In this document: positions 41,726-50,312 of the stretch, piece by piece
Layout: each line of letters starts with the position of its first letter
Position numbering within the stretch: position 1 is the first letter of the stretch
From: Candidatus Nanopelagicus sp.
GTDB lineage: Bacteria; Actinomycetota; Actinomycetes; Nanopelagicales; Nanopelagicaceae
Assembly (NCBI GenBank): GCA_016462445.1
Contig: JAEMTE010000003.1
Span: forward strand, 1 to 64,000
DNA: 64,000 nucleotides
Reading direction: 5' to 3'
The notes under the pieces: generated by a model
The model's input: only the letters and a program-made list of their open reading frames with translations
Told to the model about the DNA's origin: nothing
Database searches by the model: none
Position numbers and translations under genes: made by a program

Positions 41726-43908
41726 GATTTATCCATAAATCTGGCCGCTTCATCACTTTGCAATTTCTCTACCTCATTTTTTAATTGTGGAAAATGATTT
41801 ATTTCTGGGTCGGTAGCTAAGATTTTAAGTGCAGCCTCCCGAGCTCGCTCAATTAAATCCTCATCTCGTAAAACTCGCAGTAGCCGTAAATGGGATCTGC
41901 CACCAGATTGTGAGGAGCCAAGTACATCTCCCTCTTTACGTTGCTCAAGATCAAGACGTGCTAATTCAAAACCATCTAAGGTGGCTGCAACTGCAGCTAA
42001 CCTAGTCATACTTTGCGAATCTTCTTGCGCATTACTTACTAATAGACAAAGCCCCGGCACACTTCCTCTACCTACTCGACCTCTTAGTTGATGTAATTGC
42101 GAAACACCAAAGCGATCAGCATCCATAATTACCATCATCGATGCATTTGCTACATCCACACCAACCTCGATAACAGTTGTAGCGATTAATACATCGATTT
42201 CACCCTTTGCAAATGCACTCATAGTTTGCTCTTTGACCTCACTAGATTGGCGACCATGCAACATAGCTATCTTTAAACCTTTAAGAGCACCCTTTGCAAG
42301 CTCTGGTGCTAACTCCTCAACTGCGCTCATCTGCTCATTATCTAAATACTCCTCCCCTAACAATTGCGCAGCAACCATCTCCCGCTCAGTTAATTTCTTA
42401 TTTGGATTAGCGATTCGTGGGGCAACAATATAAATCTGATGCCCTTTTGCCGCCTCCTCTTTAACCCTCTCCCATGCTCGATTTAAAAAGTGAGGTTTTT
42501 CTAATACTGGAATTAAATGGGTGGTGATTGCTACTCGCCCGCTTGGTAGCTCTCGTAGAGTTGAGATATCTAAGTCTCCAAAAATAGTCATTGCCACAGT
42601 TCTAGGAATTGGTGTGGCAGTCATAACTAATAGATGTGGTGGTTGCTTTGCCTTCATTCGCAGTGCATCTCGTTGCTCAACACCAAATCGATGTTGCTCA
42701 TCAACAACAACTAAACCAAGATCATCAAATGCCACACCATCTGAGATTAGAGCGTGTGTGCCAATTACTATTCCAGTTTCACCACTTGCAAGCTTTGCAT
42801 GTATAGCTTTTTTACTTGCCGCAGGTAGTGAGCCCGTAAGTAACTCCACCTGAGTACCAATAGCTCCACCTTGCAAGGTGCCTGATTGGGCTAACTCTCC
42901 TAATAACTTAGTAATAGTACGAAAGTGTTGCTGAGCAAGTACCTCGGTAGGCGCCAATAATGCTGCCTGACCAGATGAATCAACAACTGACAACATAGCT
43001 CTTAGCGCAACAACAGTTTTACCAGATCCAACCTCACCTTGTAACAATCTATGCATTGGGTACTTATTAGATAAATCTTTTTCGATCTCAGCATTAACCT
43101 CAACTTGGCCAGCGGTGTATTTAAAGGGAAGTCTTTTTTCAAAAGCAGCAACTAAAACTGGGGTATTTGGTGTGCGAGATTTTGTGCTTAATTTAACAAT
43201 TTCATTGCGCCGTTGACCAAGAAGTAATTGCAGTAGTAACGCCTCATCAAAGGTAAGCCGCTGCCTGGCATTTTCAGCTGAATCTAAATCAGGTGGTTGA
43301 TGAATATCTGCAAATGCTTTCTTTAAATTTGGATACTTATATTTTTCGGCAATCTCAGCTGGTAAATAATCTGGTAACTCATCTAAGGAGTCCAAAGCTA
43401 ACTTTACACACTGCATTACTTTCCAAGATGGCAACTTTGCAGTAGCTGGATAAACTGGCAAAAACTTTCCAGCAAACTCAGCAACTGCAGCATCAACATC
43501 ATCGCCATCTGGAATCAATTGATAATCTGGGTGAGATAACTGCCGCTTGCCTTTAAATACTCCAACCTTGCCAGCAAAGAGGCCGACTCGACCTGCCTTT
43601 AAATCTTTCTCCCGCCATGCTTGATTAAAAAATGTAAGAGATAAATTGGCGCTACCATCGGTTACAACTACCTCTAATATATTTTTGCCATTTGCTCGTC
43701 TTAAATTGACCGCCTCGATCTGAGCTAAAATTGTTACCTCATCATCTGCCAACAATTTTGAAATATCAGTTAATTCACCTCGAACTACATACCTTCTTGG
43801 ATAGTGGCGCAGTAATTCATTAACTGTTGTCATACCAAATGATTTTTCCAAAACCTGCGCAGTGCGATCCCCAAGGATGTTTTGTAAGCGGGTATCTAGG
43901 CTTGCCAT
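41722..43908 (-). CDS. recG: ATP-dependent DNA helicase RecG
   Basis: A 728-residue branch-migration helicase. An N-terminal wedge/OB domain (residues about 30-150) precedes helicase motifs: LLQGEVGSGKTVVALRA as Walker A, VVDEQHRFGVEQRD as the DExH box, VMTATPIPRT, and the C-terminal ATTVIEVGVDVANASMMVI and QLHQLRGRVGRG. Length is typical. It resets stalled forks and Holliday junctions. It faces rpmB divergently across a 129-base gap. Confidence 0.96.
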   Translation of the reverse strand: MASLDTRLQNILGDRTAQVLEKSFGMTTVNELLRHYPRRYVVRGELTDISKLLADDEVTILAQIEAVNLRRANGKNILEVVVTDGSANLSLTFFNQAWREKDLKAGRVGLFAGKVGVFKGKRQLSHPDYQLIPDGDDVDAAVAEFAGKFLPVYPATAKLPSWKVMQCVKLALDSLDELPDYLPAEIAEKYKYPNLKKAFADIHQPPDLDSAENARQRLTFDEALLLQLLLGQRRNEIVKLSTKSRTPNTPVLVAAFEKRLPFKYTAGQVEVNAEIEKDLSNKYPMHRLLQGEVGSGKTVVALRAMLSVVDSSGQAALLAPTEVLAQQHFRTITKLLGELAQSGTLQGGAIGTQVELLTGSLPAASKKAIHAKLASGETGIVIGTHALISDGVAFDDLGLVVVDEQHRFGVEQRDALRMKAKQPPHLLVMTATPIPRTVAMTIFGDLDISTLRELPSGRVAITTHLIPVLEKPHFLNRAWERVKEEAAKGHQIYIVAPRIANPNKKLTEREMVAAQLLGEEYLDNEQMSAVEELAPELAKGALKGLKIAMLHGRQSSEVKEQTMSAFAKGEIDVLIATTVIEVGVDVANASMMVIMDADRFGVSQLHQLRGRVGRGSVPGLCLLVSNAQEDSQSMTRLAAVAATLDGFELARLDLEQRKEGDVLGSSQSGGRSHLRLLRVLRDEDLIERAREAALKILATDPEINHFPQLKNEVEKLQSDEAARFMDKS

Positions 43909-44037
43909 AGTTGAAGTATCTAACGCCGGCTACGCAACTGCGCGTAATTACCCACCGGATTAGCCATTTAATACCCCTGCAAGGTAATCTTTCGCCTCTA
44001 CTTAAGTTAAATCGGCAAAAATAAAGGGAGTAATACA

Positions 44038-44223
44038 GTGTCATCAGTCTGCGATCTATGTGGCAAAGCCCCTAGCTTTGGCAACAATGTCTCCCACTCA
44101 AAGCGTGCTACCCGACGCCGTTGGAATCCAAATATTCAAAAAATTCGTACAATTATCAATGGCCAGACCAAGCGCAAAAATGTCTGCGCATCATGCTTGA
44201 AAGCTGGTAAAGCACTTCGCTAA
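44038..44223 (+). CDS. rpmB: 50S ribosomal protein L28
   Basis: A 61-residue L28 with a GTG start and a GGGAG ribosome site about nine bases before it. Two Cys pairs (CDLCGKAP and CASCLKAG) give the zinc-containing C+ form. The block RRWNPNIQKIRT is typical. L28 often lies next to recG or thiL in Actinobacteria, as here. Its stop is one base from the stop of convergent thiL. Confidence 0.95.
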   Translation: MSSVCDLCGKAPSFGNNVSHSKRATRRRWNPNIQKIRTIINGQTKRKNVCASCLKAGKALR

Positions 44224-44224
44224 T

Positions 44225-45160
44225 TTAAAAGTGCTGGTATCCACTCTTTTTAATTACTGCACCATCTAGTGAAATCTCACCACTACCTGTTGTTACTACT
44301 CCAATTTTTATACCCAACTCCTCACTAGCATTACTTGGATTAACTGTTGCTAGAAAGAAATGATCCTCACCTCCAGTAAGAATCCAATCAAAAACATCTT
44401 CACCTAACTCATTTGCAAGCTCAGCTAAATCTTTAAAATCAGGTGCACTTGTAATCAGCTCTTTATTTAAATTAATAGCAACTCCAGAAGCTTTAGTAAT
44501 ATTTCCAGCATCTGTTACCAATCCATCACTAATATCACACATCGATGTTGCTACTTTAATTAATTTATCTGGTGCAACTAGCTTTGGATTTAGGTGAGCA
44601 TCTACTACATATCTTGGCCTATCTAATCCACGATTTAAAATTGCAAGCCCGGCAGCAGATAATCCAGGTAATGCTGAGAGGTAAAGTAAATCACCAACCT
44701 GTGCATTACTTCGTAATATCGGATTACCTGATAACTCACCAAGGGCTGTGATACTTAAACTCATTATCTCTGCTTTACTTAAATCTCCACCAATCACAGT
44801 AACCTTAAAATTATCTGCTACCGATCTAATTCCCTTTGCTAACTCAGTTATTACCTCTGAGTTATTTACTTGGCTAATTGCAGCAGCAACTAATAAATAC
44901 TTTGGTTTTGCCCCCATTGCAAAAATATCTGCAAGATTTGCCGTAGTTAGCTTTGCGCCAATTTGAAATTGTGATGACCAATCACACCGGAAGTGAACAC
45001 CTTCAACCGCCATATCTACGGTTGCAACTAATTTGTTATTTGAGGCGGAAAGGACTGCGGCGTCATCGCCAATGCCCAGTTCAACCCCACTTTGAAAAGA
45101 GGTGTTAAATAGCTCGCGTAACCTAGCTATCAGCGTTGCTTCAGATTCAATCAATGGCAC
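44225..45160 (-). CDS. thiL: Thiamine-monophosphate kinase
   Basis: A 311-residue ThiL that phosphorylates TMP to thiamine diphosphate. The N-terminal motif GIGDDAAVL, VATVDMAVEGVHF with its metal-binding Asp, and VIGGDLSKAE are present, as well as CDISDGL. It needs TMP, not free thiamine, so a thiamine kinase is required if the cell imports thiamine through the riboswitch-controlled PnuT at 14231. The gene is alone on the minus strand between rpmB and an Lrp-like gene. Confidence 0.95.
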   Translation of the reverse strand: MPLIESEATLIARLRELFNTSFQSGVELGIGDDAAVLSASNNKLVATVDMAVEGVHFRCDWSSQFQIGAKLTTANLADIFAMGAKPKYLLVAAAISQVNNSEVITELAKGIRSVADNFKVTVIGGDLSKAEIMSLSITALGELSGNPILRSNAQVGDLLYLSALPGLSAAGLAILNRGLDRPRYVVDAHLNPKLVAPDKLIKVATSMCDISDGLVTDAGNITKASGVAINLNKELITSAPDFKDLAELANELGEDVFDWILTGGEDHFFLATVNPSNASEELGIKIGVVTTGSGEISLDGAVIKKSGYQHF

Positions 45161-45244
45161 TCCCCAATTAACTCGCTATAGGCTACCCTTTAATATCACT
45201 TCGGTTCATTGCTGAGCACGAAGATATAAATTGAAAGGCTTCAA

Positions 45245-45481
45245 ATGTCAGTTCAGGCTTACATTCTTATTCAAACTGAAGTTGGTAAGGCCTCCAGTGT
45301 TGCCAAAGCAATCTCTGTCATACCTGGTGTAACTATCGCCGAAGGCGTAACCGGTCCATACGATGTGATTATGCGAGCAGAGTCTGCAAGCATGGAGGAT
45401 TTAGGTCGTACTGTTTTGGCAAAGGTGCAGGCAGTACCTGGAATAACTAGAACTCTTACCTGCCCAGTTACTACTTTTTAA
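45245..45481 (+). CDS. Stand-alone Lrp/AsnC ligand-binding (RAM) domain protein
   Basis: A 78-residue protein made only of the Lrp/AsnC effector-binding domain. It has the alternating beta-alpha pattern with VPGITRTLTCPVTTF at the end and GPYDVIMRAES in the middle. No helix-turn-helix is present, so it cannot bind DNA by itself in the Lrp way. Such one-domain forms are common in Actinobacteria and probably assemble into rings that bind a small molecule. Effector unknown. A GAAAGG site precedes the ATG. Confidence 0.88.
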   Translation: MSVQAYILIQTEVGKASSVAKAISVIPGVTIAEGVTGPYDVIMRAESASMEDLGRTVLAKVQAVPGITRTLTCPVTTF

Positions 45482-45485
45482 ATCT

Positions 45486-45716
45486 TTAAAACCAGCGAAT
45501 CATTCCGATGATTCCAGCTGTTGCATAAAAGAATTGCAGGAAGAGAATTCCTTTATGCTTACCAAGATATGCCCATATTCCAATAAATCCGGAAGATGCT
45601 AATAAAAGCGTAAAGCCAATGAACTCTGCGCCAATATTAACTGCCACAAGAAGTGAGTAAACAATTGCAGTCACCACTCCTAGCCACTCAAATATATTTG
45701 CCTTAGTCACCTTCAC
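45486..45716 (-). CDS. Small membrane protein of unknown function
   Basis: A 76-residue protein with three predicted transmembrane segments and few charged residues. The second half (HKGILFLQFFYATAGIIG) resembles short CBU_0592-like membrane proteins, but I do not rely on that. It immediately follows ybaK (abutting) on the minus strand and is convergent with the Lrp-like gene. No motif gives a function. A real gene is supported by its position and steady codon use. Confidence 0.6.
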   Translation of the reverse strand: MKVTKANIFEWLGVVTAIVYSLLVAVNIGAEFIGFTLLLASSGFIGIWAYLGKHKGILFLQFFYATAGIIGMIRWF

Positions 45717-46208
45717 CTAGTTATCTCCTACCGTCATCGCTTTTGCATTGGTTGATTTCATTAATTCTTCATAAGTTGTTGGAAAAACTGCGTGAGGATG
45801 ACCGGCTGCAGCCCAAACAACCTCATAATCATTTAACGCTTTATCAATTAAGGTAATTGCAGGCTGATTGACCCAACCGATAGGTGCAACCCCACCTATT
45901 GAAAACCCAGATTTTTCCTTAACATAATCAGCATCAACTCGATCTAACTCCCCAACATTTAATTCTTTTGCCACTAACTGCGTATCAACACGATGGCGGC
46001 CTGAGGTAATAACAAGTAGTGGATTGCCATCTGGTAATTTAAAAATAATTGAGGATGCGATCTGGCCAACCTCAATTCCTAATCCAGCGGCAGCTTCAGC
46101 AGCACTTTTAGCTGTTTGAGTTAAAACCTTTATCTCACCCTTAACCTCATTTTTTACCATTGCTGCTATTACCCGCTTTACAGCGCTTTTTTCTAATACG
46201 CCATCCAT
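45717..46208 (-). CDS. ybaK: YbaK/EbsC-type aminoacyl-tRNA deacylase
   Basis: A 163-residue YbaK-domain protein that hydrolyses mischarged tRNA, such as Cys- or Ala-tRNA-Pro. Family motifs are SIIFKLPDGNPLLVITSGRHRVD, VGELDRVDADYVKEKSGFSIGGVAPIGW with the catalytic Lys-like residue, and AAGHPHAVFPTTYEEL. The frame extends to 46253, but that would overlap ddl by 41 bases; ATG 46208 gives no overlap and matches family starts. Confidence 0.85.
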   Translation of the reverse strand: MDGVLEKSAVKRVIAAMVKNEVKGEIKVLTQTAKSAAEAAAGLGIEVGQIASSIIFKLPDGNPLLVITSGRHRVDTQLVAKELNVGELDRVDADYVKEKSGFSIGGVAPIGWVNQPAITLIDKALNDYEVVWAAAGHPHAVFPTTYEELMKSTNAKAMTVGDN

Positions 46209-46212
46209 TGAA

Positions 46213-47256
46213 TTAGCGAGTAACACTTGCAGAACGGTTTTTTGCTGATTCAATTAAATTAGTGATCAATTGTTGATAGGAGATTCCACTCTTTTCAATT
46301 AACTTTGGATAGACCGAGGTTGGAGTAAAGCCAGGCATTGTGTTTATCTCATTAATTACAATCTCACCCTCATTGGAGTAGAAGAAGTCGACACGGGCTA
46401 AACCCTCACAACCTGCTGCGCCAAATGCCGTAAGTGCTGCTGCTTGAATCTTTCCTTCAACTCCTGCTGGTAGATCATTTGGAAAAACTAGTTTCATTGA
46501 GTCATCAAGGTACTTGGCCTGGAAATCATAAAACTCATACTTTTCTGAAATAACTATCTGCCCCACATTTGAAACTATGGTCTTACCATCTGCTTGCAGG
46601 ACAGCGCACTCAATCTCACGCCCAACAACAGCTTGTTCAATAATTACCTTTGTGTCAAAACTAAGTGCAAACTCAACTGCGCTTTTTAGTTCAGATTCCT
46701 GCTTAACTTTAGTTGTACCACGGCTTGAGCCACTGCGAGCAGGTTTAACAAATAAGGGATAGGTTAAATTACTTGGTAGATCAAATTTTGTTGATGTTAC
46801 AACTGTACCAGCTGCAATTTTTAACCCAGCTGAGGCAAAGATTGGTTTGGCGTATGACTTGTCCATACATACCGCACTTGCCAAAACACCAGAGCCCACA
46901 TATTTAATGCCGACCATCTCAAGTACTCCTTGAATAGTGCCATCTTCGCCATATGGGCCATGCAAAATTGGAAATGCAATATCAATCGCTAAATTCTTAC
47001 CGCCTGAGATTAATCCTTGGCTGGTAACACTCACCTCAATTCCTGACTCCGGTACTGTAGGAAGTGCGCCATTTTGAATAATGAAACTAGTATCAGCTGG
47101 CAGCAACAACCACTTACCCGATTTGGTAATTCCAATTAATATCGGCTCAAATTTGCTTCGATCAATTGAGCCTAGAACCCCATTTGCTGAAACACATGAG
47201 ATCTCATGTTCACTACTTTTCCCACCACAGATAATTGCAATCCTAGTTTTACTCAC
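46213..47256 (-). CDS. ddl: D-alanine-D-alanine ligase
   Basis: A 347-residue ATP-grasp ligase making the D-Ala-D-Ala dipeptide of peptidoglycan. The N-terminus has the GGKSSEHEIS motif. LHGPYGEDGTIQG, YVGSGVLASAVCMDK and ARSGSSRGTTKV follow, with EINTMPGFTPTSVYPKL at the C-terminus. Normal length. It starts right after gpsA (abutting at 47256), in a plsC-gpsA-ddl-ybaK operon typical of Actinobacteria. Confidence 0.95.
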   Translation of the reverse strand: MSKTRIAIICGGKSSEHEISCVSANGVLGSIDRSKFEPILIGITKSGKWLLLPADTSFIIQNGALPTVPESGIEVSVTSQGLISGGKNLAIDIAFPILHGPYGEDGTIQGVLEMVGIKYVGSGVLASAVCMDKSYAKPIFASAGLKIAAGTVVTSTKFDLPSNLTYPLFVKPARSGSSRGTTKVKQESELKSAVEFALSFDTKVIIEQAVVGREIECAVLQADGKTIVSNVGQIVISEKYEFYDFQAKYLDDSMKLVFPNDLPAGVEGKIQAAALTAFGAAGCEGLARVDFFYSNEGEIVINEINTMPGFTPTSVYPKLIEKSGISYQQLITNLIESAKNRSASVTR

Positions 47257-48254
47257 TAGATCTCAGCCTTAATACTTACTTTCATTAGCCGCTCTACCGC
47301 ATCCTTTGGATTTAATGTACCCGCTACAACATCTGAAACAGCTTCAATAATTGGCACCTCAACACCAACTCGATGTGCAATCTCTAACATTGCACCTGCT
47401 GAGTAAACACCTTCAACCGTCTTTACTACTTGCGTTCTAGCTTTTGCGATTGATCCAGATTTGCCTAATACCTCACCAAAACTTCTATTTCGAGAAAGTG
47501 GTGATTGCGCACTTGCAACTAAGTCGCCAATTCCAGCAAGGCCTAAGAAGGTAAGGGGATTTGCGCCATAGGCTTCACCAAGCCGGGCAACCTCAGATAA
47601 TCCACGGGTAATCAATAATCCTTGGGTATTTTCGCCATAACCCATACCAACTGCAATGCCAACTGCTATTGCAATAACACTTTTAGCAGCGCCAGCAAAC
47701 TCACACCCAGTTAGATCAACAGATGGATAGATTCGAAAGTAATTAGTGGAAAATATCTGCTCCATAAGCGTTATTAACTCAGGATTTTCAGATGCTACAA
47801 CCGCACCGGCTGGCTGCCTAGTAATTATCTCACTTGCTAAATTTGGACCAGTAATCAAACCTAATCTTGATTTATCAACCCCAAGTACCTGCTGGGTAAC
47901 CTCTGTCATTCTAAATTGAGTTTGCACCTCAATTCCTTTTAAGGTGCTAATTATTGGTAGATCCTTTGGAAAAAAGCCTTTCCAATTTTCTAAGTTCTCC
48001 CGCAGGGTTTGAGCAGGAATTGCTAGCACTATTACCTCAGCAAACTCTAAAACCGCTTTAATATCAGTTGTTGCCTTTAATTCTTTCGGTAGATCAATAC
48101 CTTTTAAAAACCGACGGTTGGAATGACGGCGATTAATCTCTCGTACTACTTTTTTATTTCTACCCCAAATTAAAACCTGTTGCCCAGAATCAACCATTAC
48201 CTGACCAAGGGTTGTTCCCCACGCACCAGATCCTAAGACTGCAATCTTTTTCAT
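47256..48254 (-). CDS. gpsA: NAD(P)-dependent glycerol-3-phosphate dehydrogenase
   Basis: A 332-residue GpsA making glycerol 3-phosphate for lipids. The N-terminal dinucleotide fold is VLGSGAWGTTLGQVM; ITGPNLASEI, GCEFAGAAKSVIAIAVGIAVGMGYGENTQ (read in two parts) and LTFLGLAGIGDLVASAQS follow. Length normal. It overlaps the plsC stop by four bases, consistent with both feeding phospholipid synthesis. Confidence 0.95.
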   Translation of the reverse strand: MKKIAVLGSGAWGTTLGQVMVDSGQQVLIWGRNKKVVREINRRHSNRRFLKGIDLPKELKATTDIKAVLEFAEVIVLAIPAQTLRENLENWKGFFPKDLPIISTLKGIEVQTQFRMTEVTQQVLGVDKSRLGLITGPNLASEIITRQPAGAVVASENPELITLMEQIFSTNYFRIYPSVDLTGCEFAGAAKSVIAIAVGIAVGMGYGENTQGLLITRGLSEVARLGEAYGANPLTFLGLAGIGDLVASAQSPLSRNRSFGEVLGKSGSIAKARTQVVKTVEGVYSAGAMLEIAHRVGVEVPIIEAVSDVVAGTLNPKDAVERLMKVSIKAEI

Positions 48255-49033
48255 TTTTGCTCCCGCTTAAAATTTCCAGTTCGAGGCAGCTCTGATTTTC
48301 TTGGATCAAAAATTTCAGCAGGTGCTTTCTCACCCCGTATCTCTTCAAGTAATCTAGTAATTGCACTCATTACATATGCTGTTGCCTCCTCAAGGGCAAC
48401 CGGATCCTCAGCCCTGCCATACCACTTTGAAAAATCAAGTGGCGCACCAGCTACAACAACAACCTTAGTTCTTGGAAATAGTTTTGGCTTTTTACTATAT
48501 GCCGGAAGAATCTCTTGCGCTCCCCACTGCGCACATGGAATTACCGGTACTTGGGTCAAGATGGCAAGACGAGCAATTCCTGTTTTAGCCTTCATCGGCC
48601 AGTAATTGGCATCTCGCGTCAATGTTCCCTCTGGATAAACTCCTAATAGGTGGCCTGATTTTAAGAATGCGATTGCATGTTGCAATGAGTGAGAGGCAAC
48701 ACTGCTCTCCCGTTCGACTGGAATCTGTCCAGCACCAAGTAATACTCGACCAATTATTGGCATCTTAAAAAGGGATGCCTTGCCTAAATACCTAACAGCT
48801 CTGCCATTGTCATAAAGAAAATGGGTAAAGAGCAGTGGATCCACATATGAGATGTGATTGCAGACGGCAATCGCCGCTCCGCTCTTAGGTAGATTCTCTA
48901 CGCCACGCCAATCACGCTTAGCAATTAAATTTAAGAGTGGTTTTATTAATCCTGCGCCAAATCGAAACCAATTTGTGGTTCCTAATGGTTTGCCACTCGG
49001 TGGGGCGTAGGAGATCTTCAGATCGGTAGACAC
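48251..49033 (-). CDS. plsC: 1-acyl-glycerol-3-phosphate acyltransferase
   Basis: A 260-residue PlsC-type acyltransferase. The catalytic HX4D motif is in CNHISYVDPLLF (near residue 57), and GVYPEGTLTRD is the glycerol-phosphate motif. A hydrophobic stretch near the N-terminus would anchor it to the membrane. It makes phosphatidic acid. It precedes gpsA with an overlap; the C-terminal 40 residues are basic and non-conserved. Confidence 0.9.
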   Translation of the reverse strand: MSTDLKISYAPPSGKPLGTTNWFRFGAGLIKPLLNLIAKRDWRGVENLPKSGAAIAVCNHISYVDPLLFTHFLYDNGRAVRYLGKASLFKMPIIGRVLLGAGQIPVERESSVASHSLQHAIAFLKSGHLLGVYPEGTLTRDANYWPMKAKTGIARLAILTQVPVIPCAQWGAQEILPAYSKKPKLFPRTKVVVVAGAPLDFSKWYGRAEDPVALEEATAYVMSAITRLLEEIRGEKAPAEIFDPRKSELPRTGNFKREQK

Positions 49034-49078
49034 TGCTTAATTCTACGACTAATCATGATCTTGGCCATAAATGAGCGT

Positions 49079-49110
49079 AAAAAAGCGGGATCTCATGGTG
49101 AGATCCCGCT
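49079..49110 (-). terminator. Intrinsic terminator after hupB
   Basis: A perfect 12-bp stem (AGCGGGATCTCA at 49084-49095 with TGAGATCCCGCT at 49099-49110) and a TGG loop, followed on the minus strand by a U run (A run at 49079-49084 on plus). It lies 15 bases past the hupB stop codon and separates hupB from plsC. Confidence 0.92.
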
Positions 49111-49125
49111 AATTTAATTAATATC

Positions 49126-49539
49126 TTACTTACGACGCTTTGCCTTCTTTGGTGATTTCTTGGCAGCCTTCTTTGTTGATTTCTTAGCAGCCTTCTTTGC
49201 CTTAGGTGCTGCTTTTGAAGCAACAGCCTTTGCAGGTGGTGTTGGTGCTGGACCTAATTTACGGGCGCCAGAGATAACCTCTTTCAAACCCTTTGCAGCT
49301 AAAAAGCGAACCTTTTTGCTGGCTTTAATTTGAATTGATTCACCAGTAAATGGATTACGGCCCTTACGTGCTGGACGGTCAACCTTCTTAAACTTACCGA
49401 AATCATTGATCATTACATCGTCGCCCTTTGAGATATTGCGAACAATCGCATCAAATACCACCTCAACTGCGCGAGCTGCTTCCTTCTTGCTATCGCCAAA
49501 TTGTGGTGCGAGGTAGGCGATAAATTGTCCTTTATTCAT
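49126..49539 (-). CDS. hupB: HU-family DNA-binding protein with Lys-rich tail
   Basis: A 137-residue nucleoid protein. Residues 1-90 are the HU domain with INDFGKFKKVDRPARKGRNPFTGE, the beta arm that bends DNA. The remaining part is a Lys/Ala/Pro-rich tail with repeats of AAKK type, as in mycobacterial HupB. A GGGG site (AAGGGGATATGATG) lies five bases before the second ATG, so I use 49539 rather than 49542. It compacts DNA. A strong terminator follows. Confidence 0.94.
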   Translation of the reverse strand: MNKGQFIAYLAPQFGDSKKEAARAVEVVFDAIVRNISKGDDVMINDFGKFKKVDRPARKGRNPFTGESIQIKASKKVRFLAAKGLKEVISGARKLGPAPTPPAKAVASKAAPKAKKAAKKSTKKAAKKSPKKAKRRK

Positions 49540-49565
49540 CATATCCCCTTATTTAAGCGTAAACA

Positions 49566-49581
49566 TTAAGCATTTGCTTAA
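49566..49581. promoter_or_regulatory. Palindrome upstream of hupB
   Basis: TTAAGCATTTGCTTAA is a six-base inverted repeat (TTAAGC / GCTTAA) with a four-base centre. It sits 27 bases before the hupB start codon, either in the promoter or in the leader. It could be an operator. AT-rich chance occurrence is possible in this AT-rich gap. Confidence 0.25.
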
Positions 49582-49683
49582 CTATGAATAAATCTATTGG
49601 GTAAATCTAAGATAACTGATTAACTGAATCGGTGTGTCGCAATCAAATTATTAGTTAAATTCAAGGGTTTTAACGATTTAGTC

Positions 49684-49710
49684 AAACTCTAAATAATTAC
49701 TTTAGAGTTT
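49684..49710 (-). terminator. AT-rich hairpin after leuD
   Basis: A 10-bp stem (AAACTCTAAA at 49684-49693 with TTTAGAGTTT at 49701-49710) with a seven-base loop starts four bases past the leuD stop. It is AT-rich and has no long U tract on the minus strand, so termination is plausible but not assured. Confidence 0.5.
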
Positions 49711-49714
49711 TAAA

Positions 49715-50311
49715 TTATCGAATAGGTAGTGTTTTAGGCTTAAAACTCATTCGTTTTTCCTCAAACTTTGTAACCTCATCAATTTTTGTAAAGGTTAGGC
49801 CAATGTCATCAAGGCCCTCCATAAGGCGCCAGCGGGTGTAATCATCTATCGCAAAGCTAAGGGTATTTGCCTCATATGTAACTGTCTTTGCCGCTAGATC
49901 CACAGTGAATTGTGTATCTGGCTTACTTTCAACTCTTTGCCAAATTTTCTCAATCTCATCCTGTGTCAAGATAACTGTTAACAGCCCCATCTTTTGCGAG
50001 TTGCCTCGGAATATGTCAGCAAAGCGGCTAGATAAGACCACCTTAAATCCGTAATTTTGTAGCGCCCAAACTGCATGTTCACGGGAGGAGCCGGTACCAA
50101 AATCAGGGCCTGCTACTAAAACTGTTGCCGCTTTGTATTGACTTTGATTTAACTCAAAAGCTGGATCACTGCGCCAGGCAGCAAATAGCCCATCCTCAAA
50201 GCCATTTTTCGTAATTCGCTTTAGATAAACCGCTGGAATTATCTGATCGGTATCAACATTGCTACGACGCAGCGGTAGTGCACTTCCAGTGTGCTTTACA
50301 AACTTTTCCAT
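49715..50311 (-). CDS. leuD: 3-isopropylmalate dehydratase small subunit
   Basis: A 198-residue LeuD. The family marker [17 protein letters not shown] (residues about 68-84) is present, as is [18 protein letters not shown] near the N-terminus. With LeuC it converts 2-isopropylmalate to 3-isopropylmalate for leucine. The start is one base after the leuC stop, so the two are co-translated. It is closed by an AT-rich hairpin. Confidence 0.95.
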   Translation of the reverse strand: MEKFVKHTGSALPLRRSNVDTDQIIPAVYLKRITKNGFEDGLFAAWRSDPAFELNQSQYKAATVLVAGPDFGTGSSREHAVWALQNYGFKVVLSSRFADIFRGNSQKMGLLTVILTQDEIEKIWQRVESKPDTQFTVDLAAKTVTYEANTLSFAIDDYTRWRLMEGLDDIGLTFTKIDEVTKFEEKRMSFKPKTLPIR

Positions 50312-50312
50312 A

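Noticed and set aside
43931-43946. TACGC/GCGTA inverted repeat upstream of recG
   Set aside because: Five-base arms with a six-base spacer are common by chance, and the position suggests no clear function.
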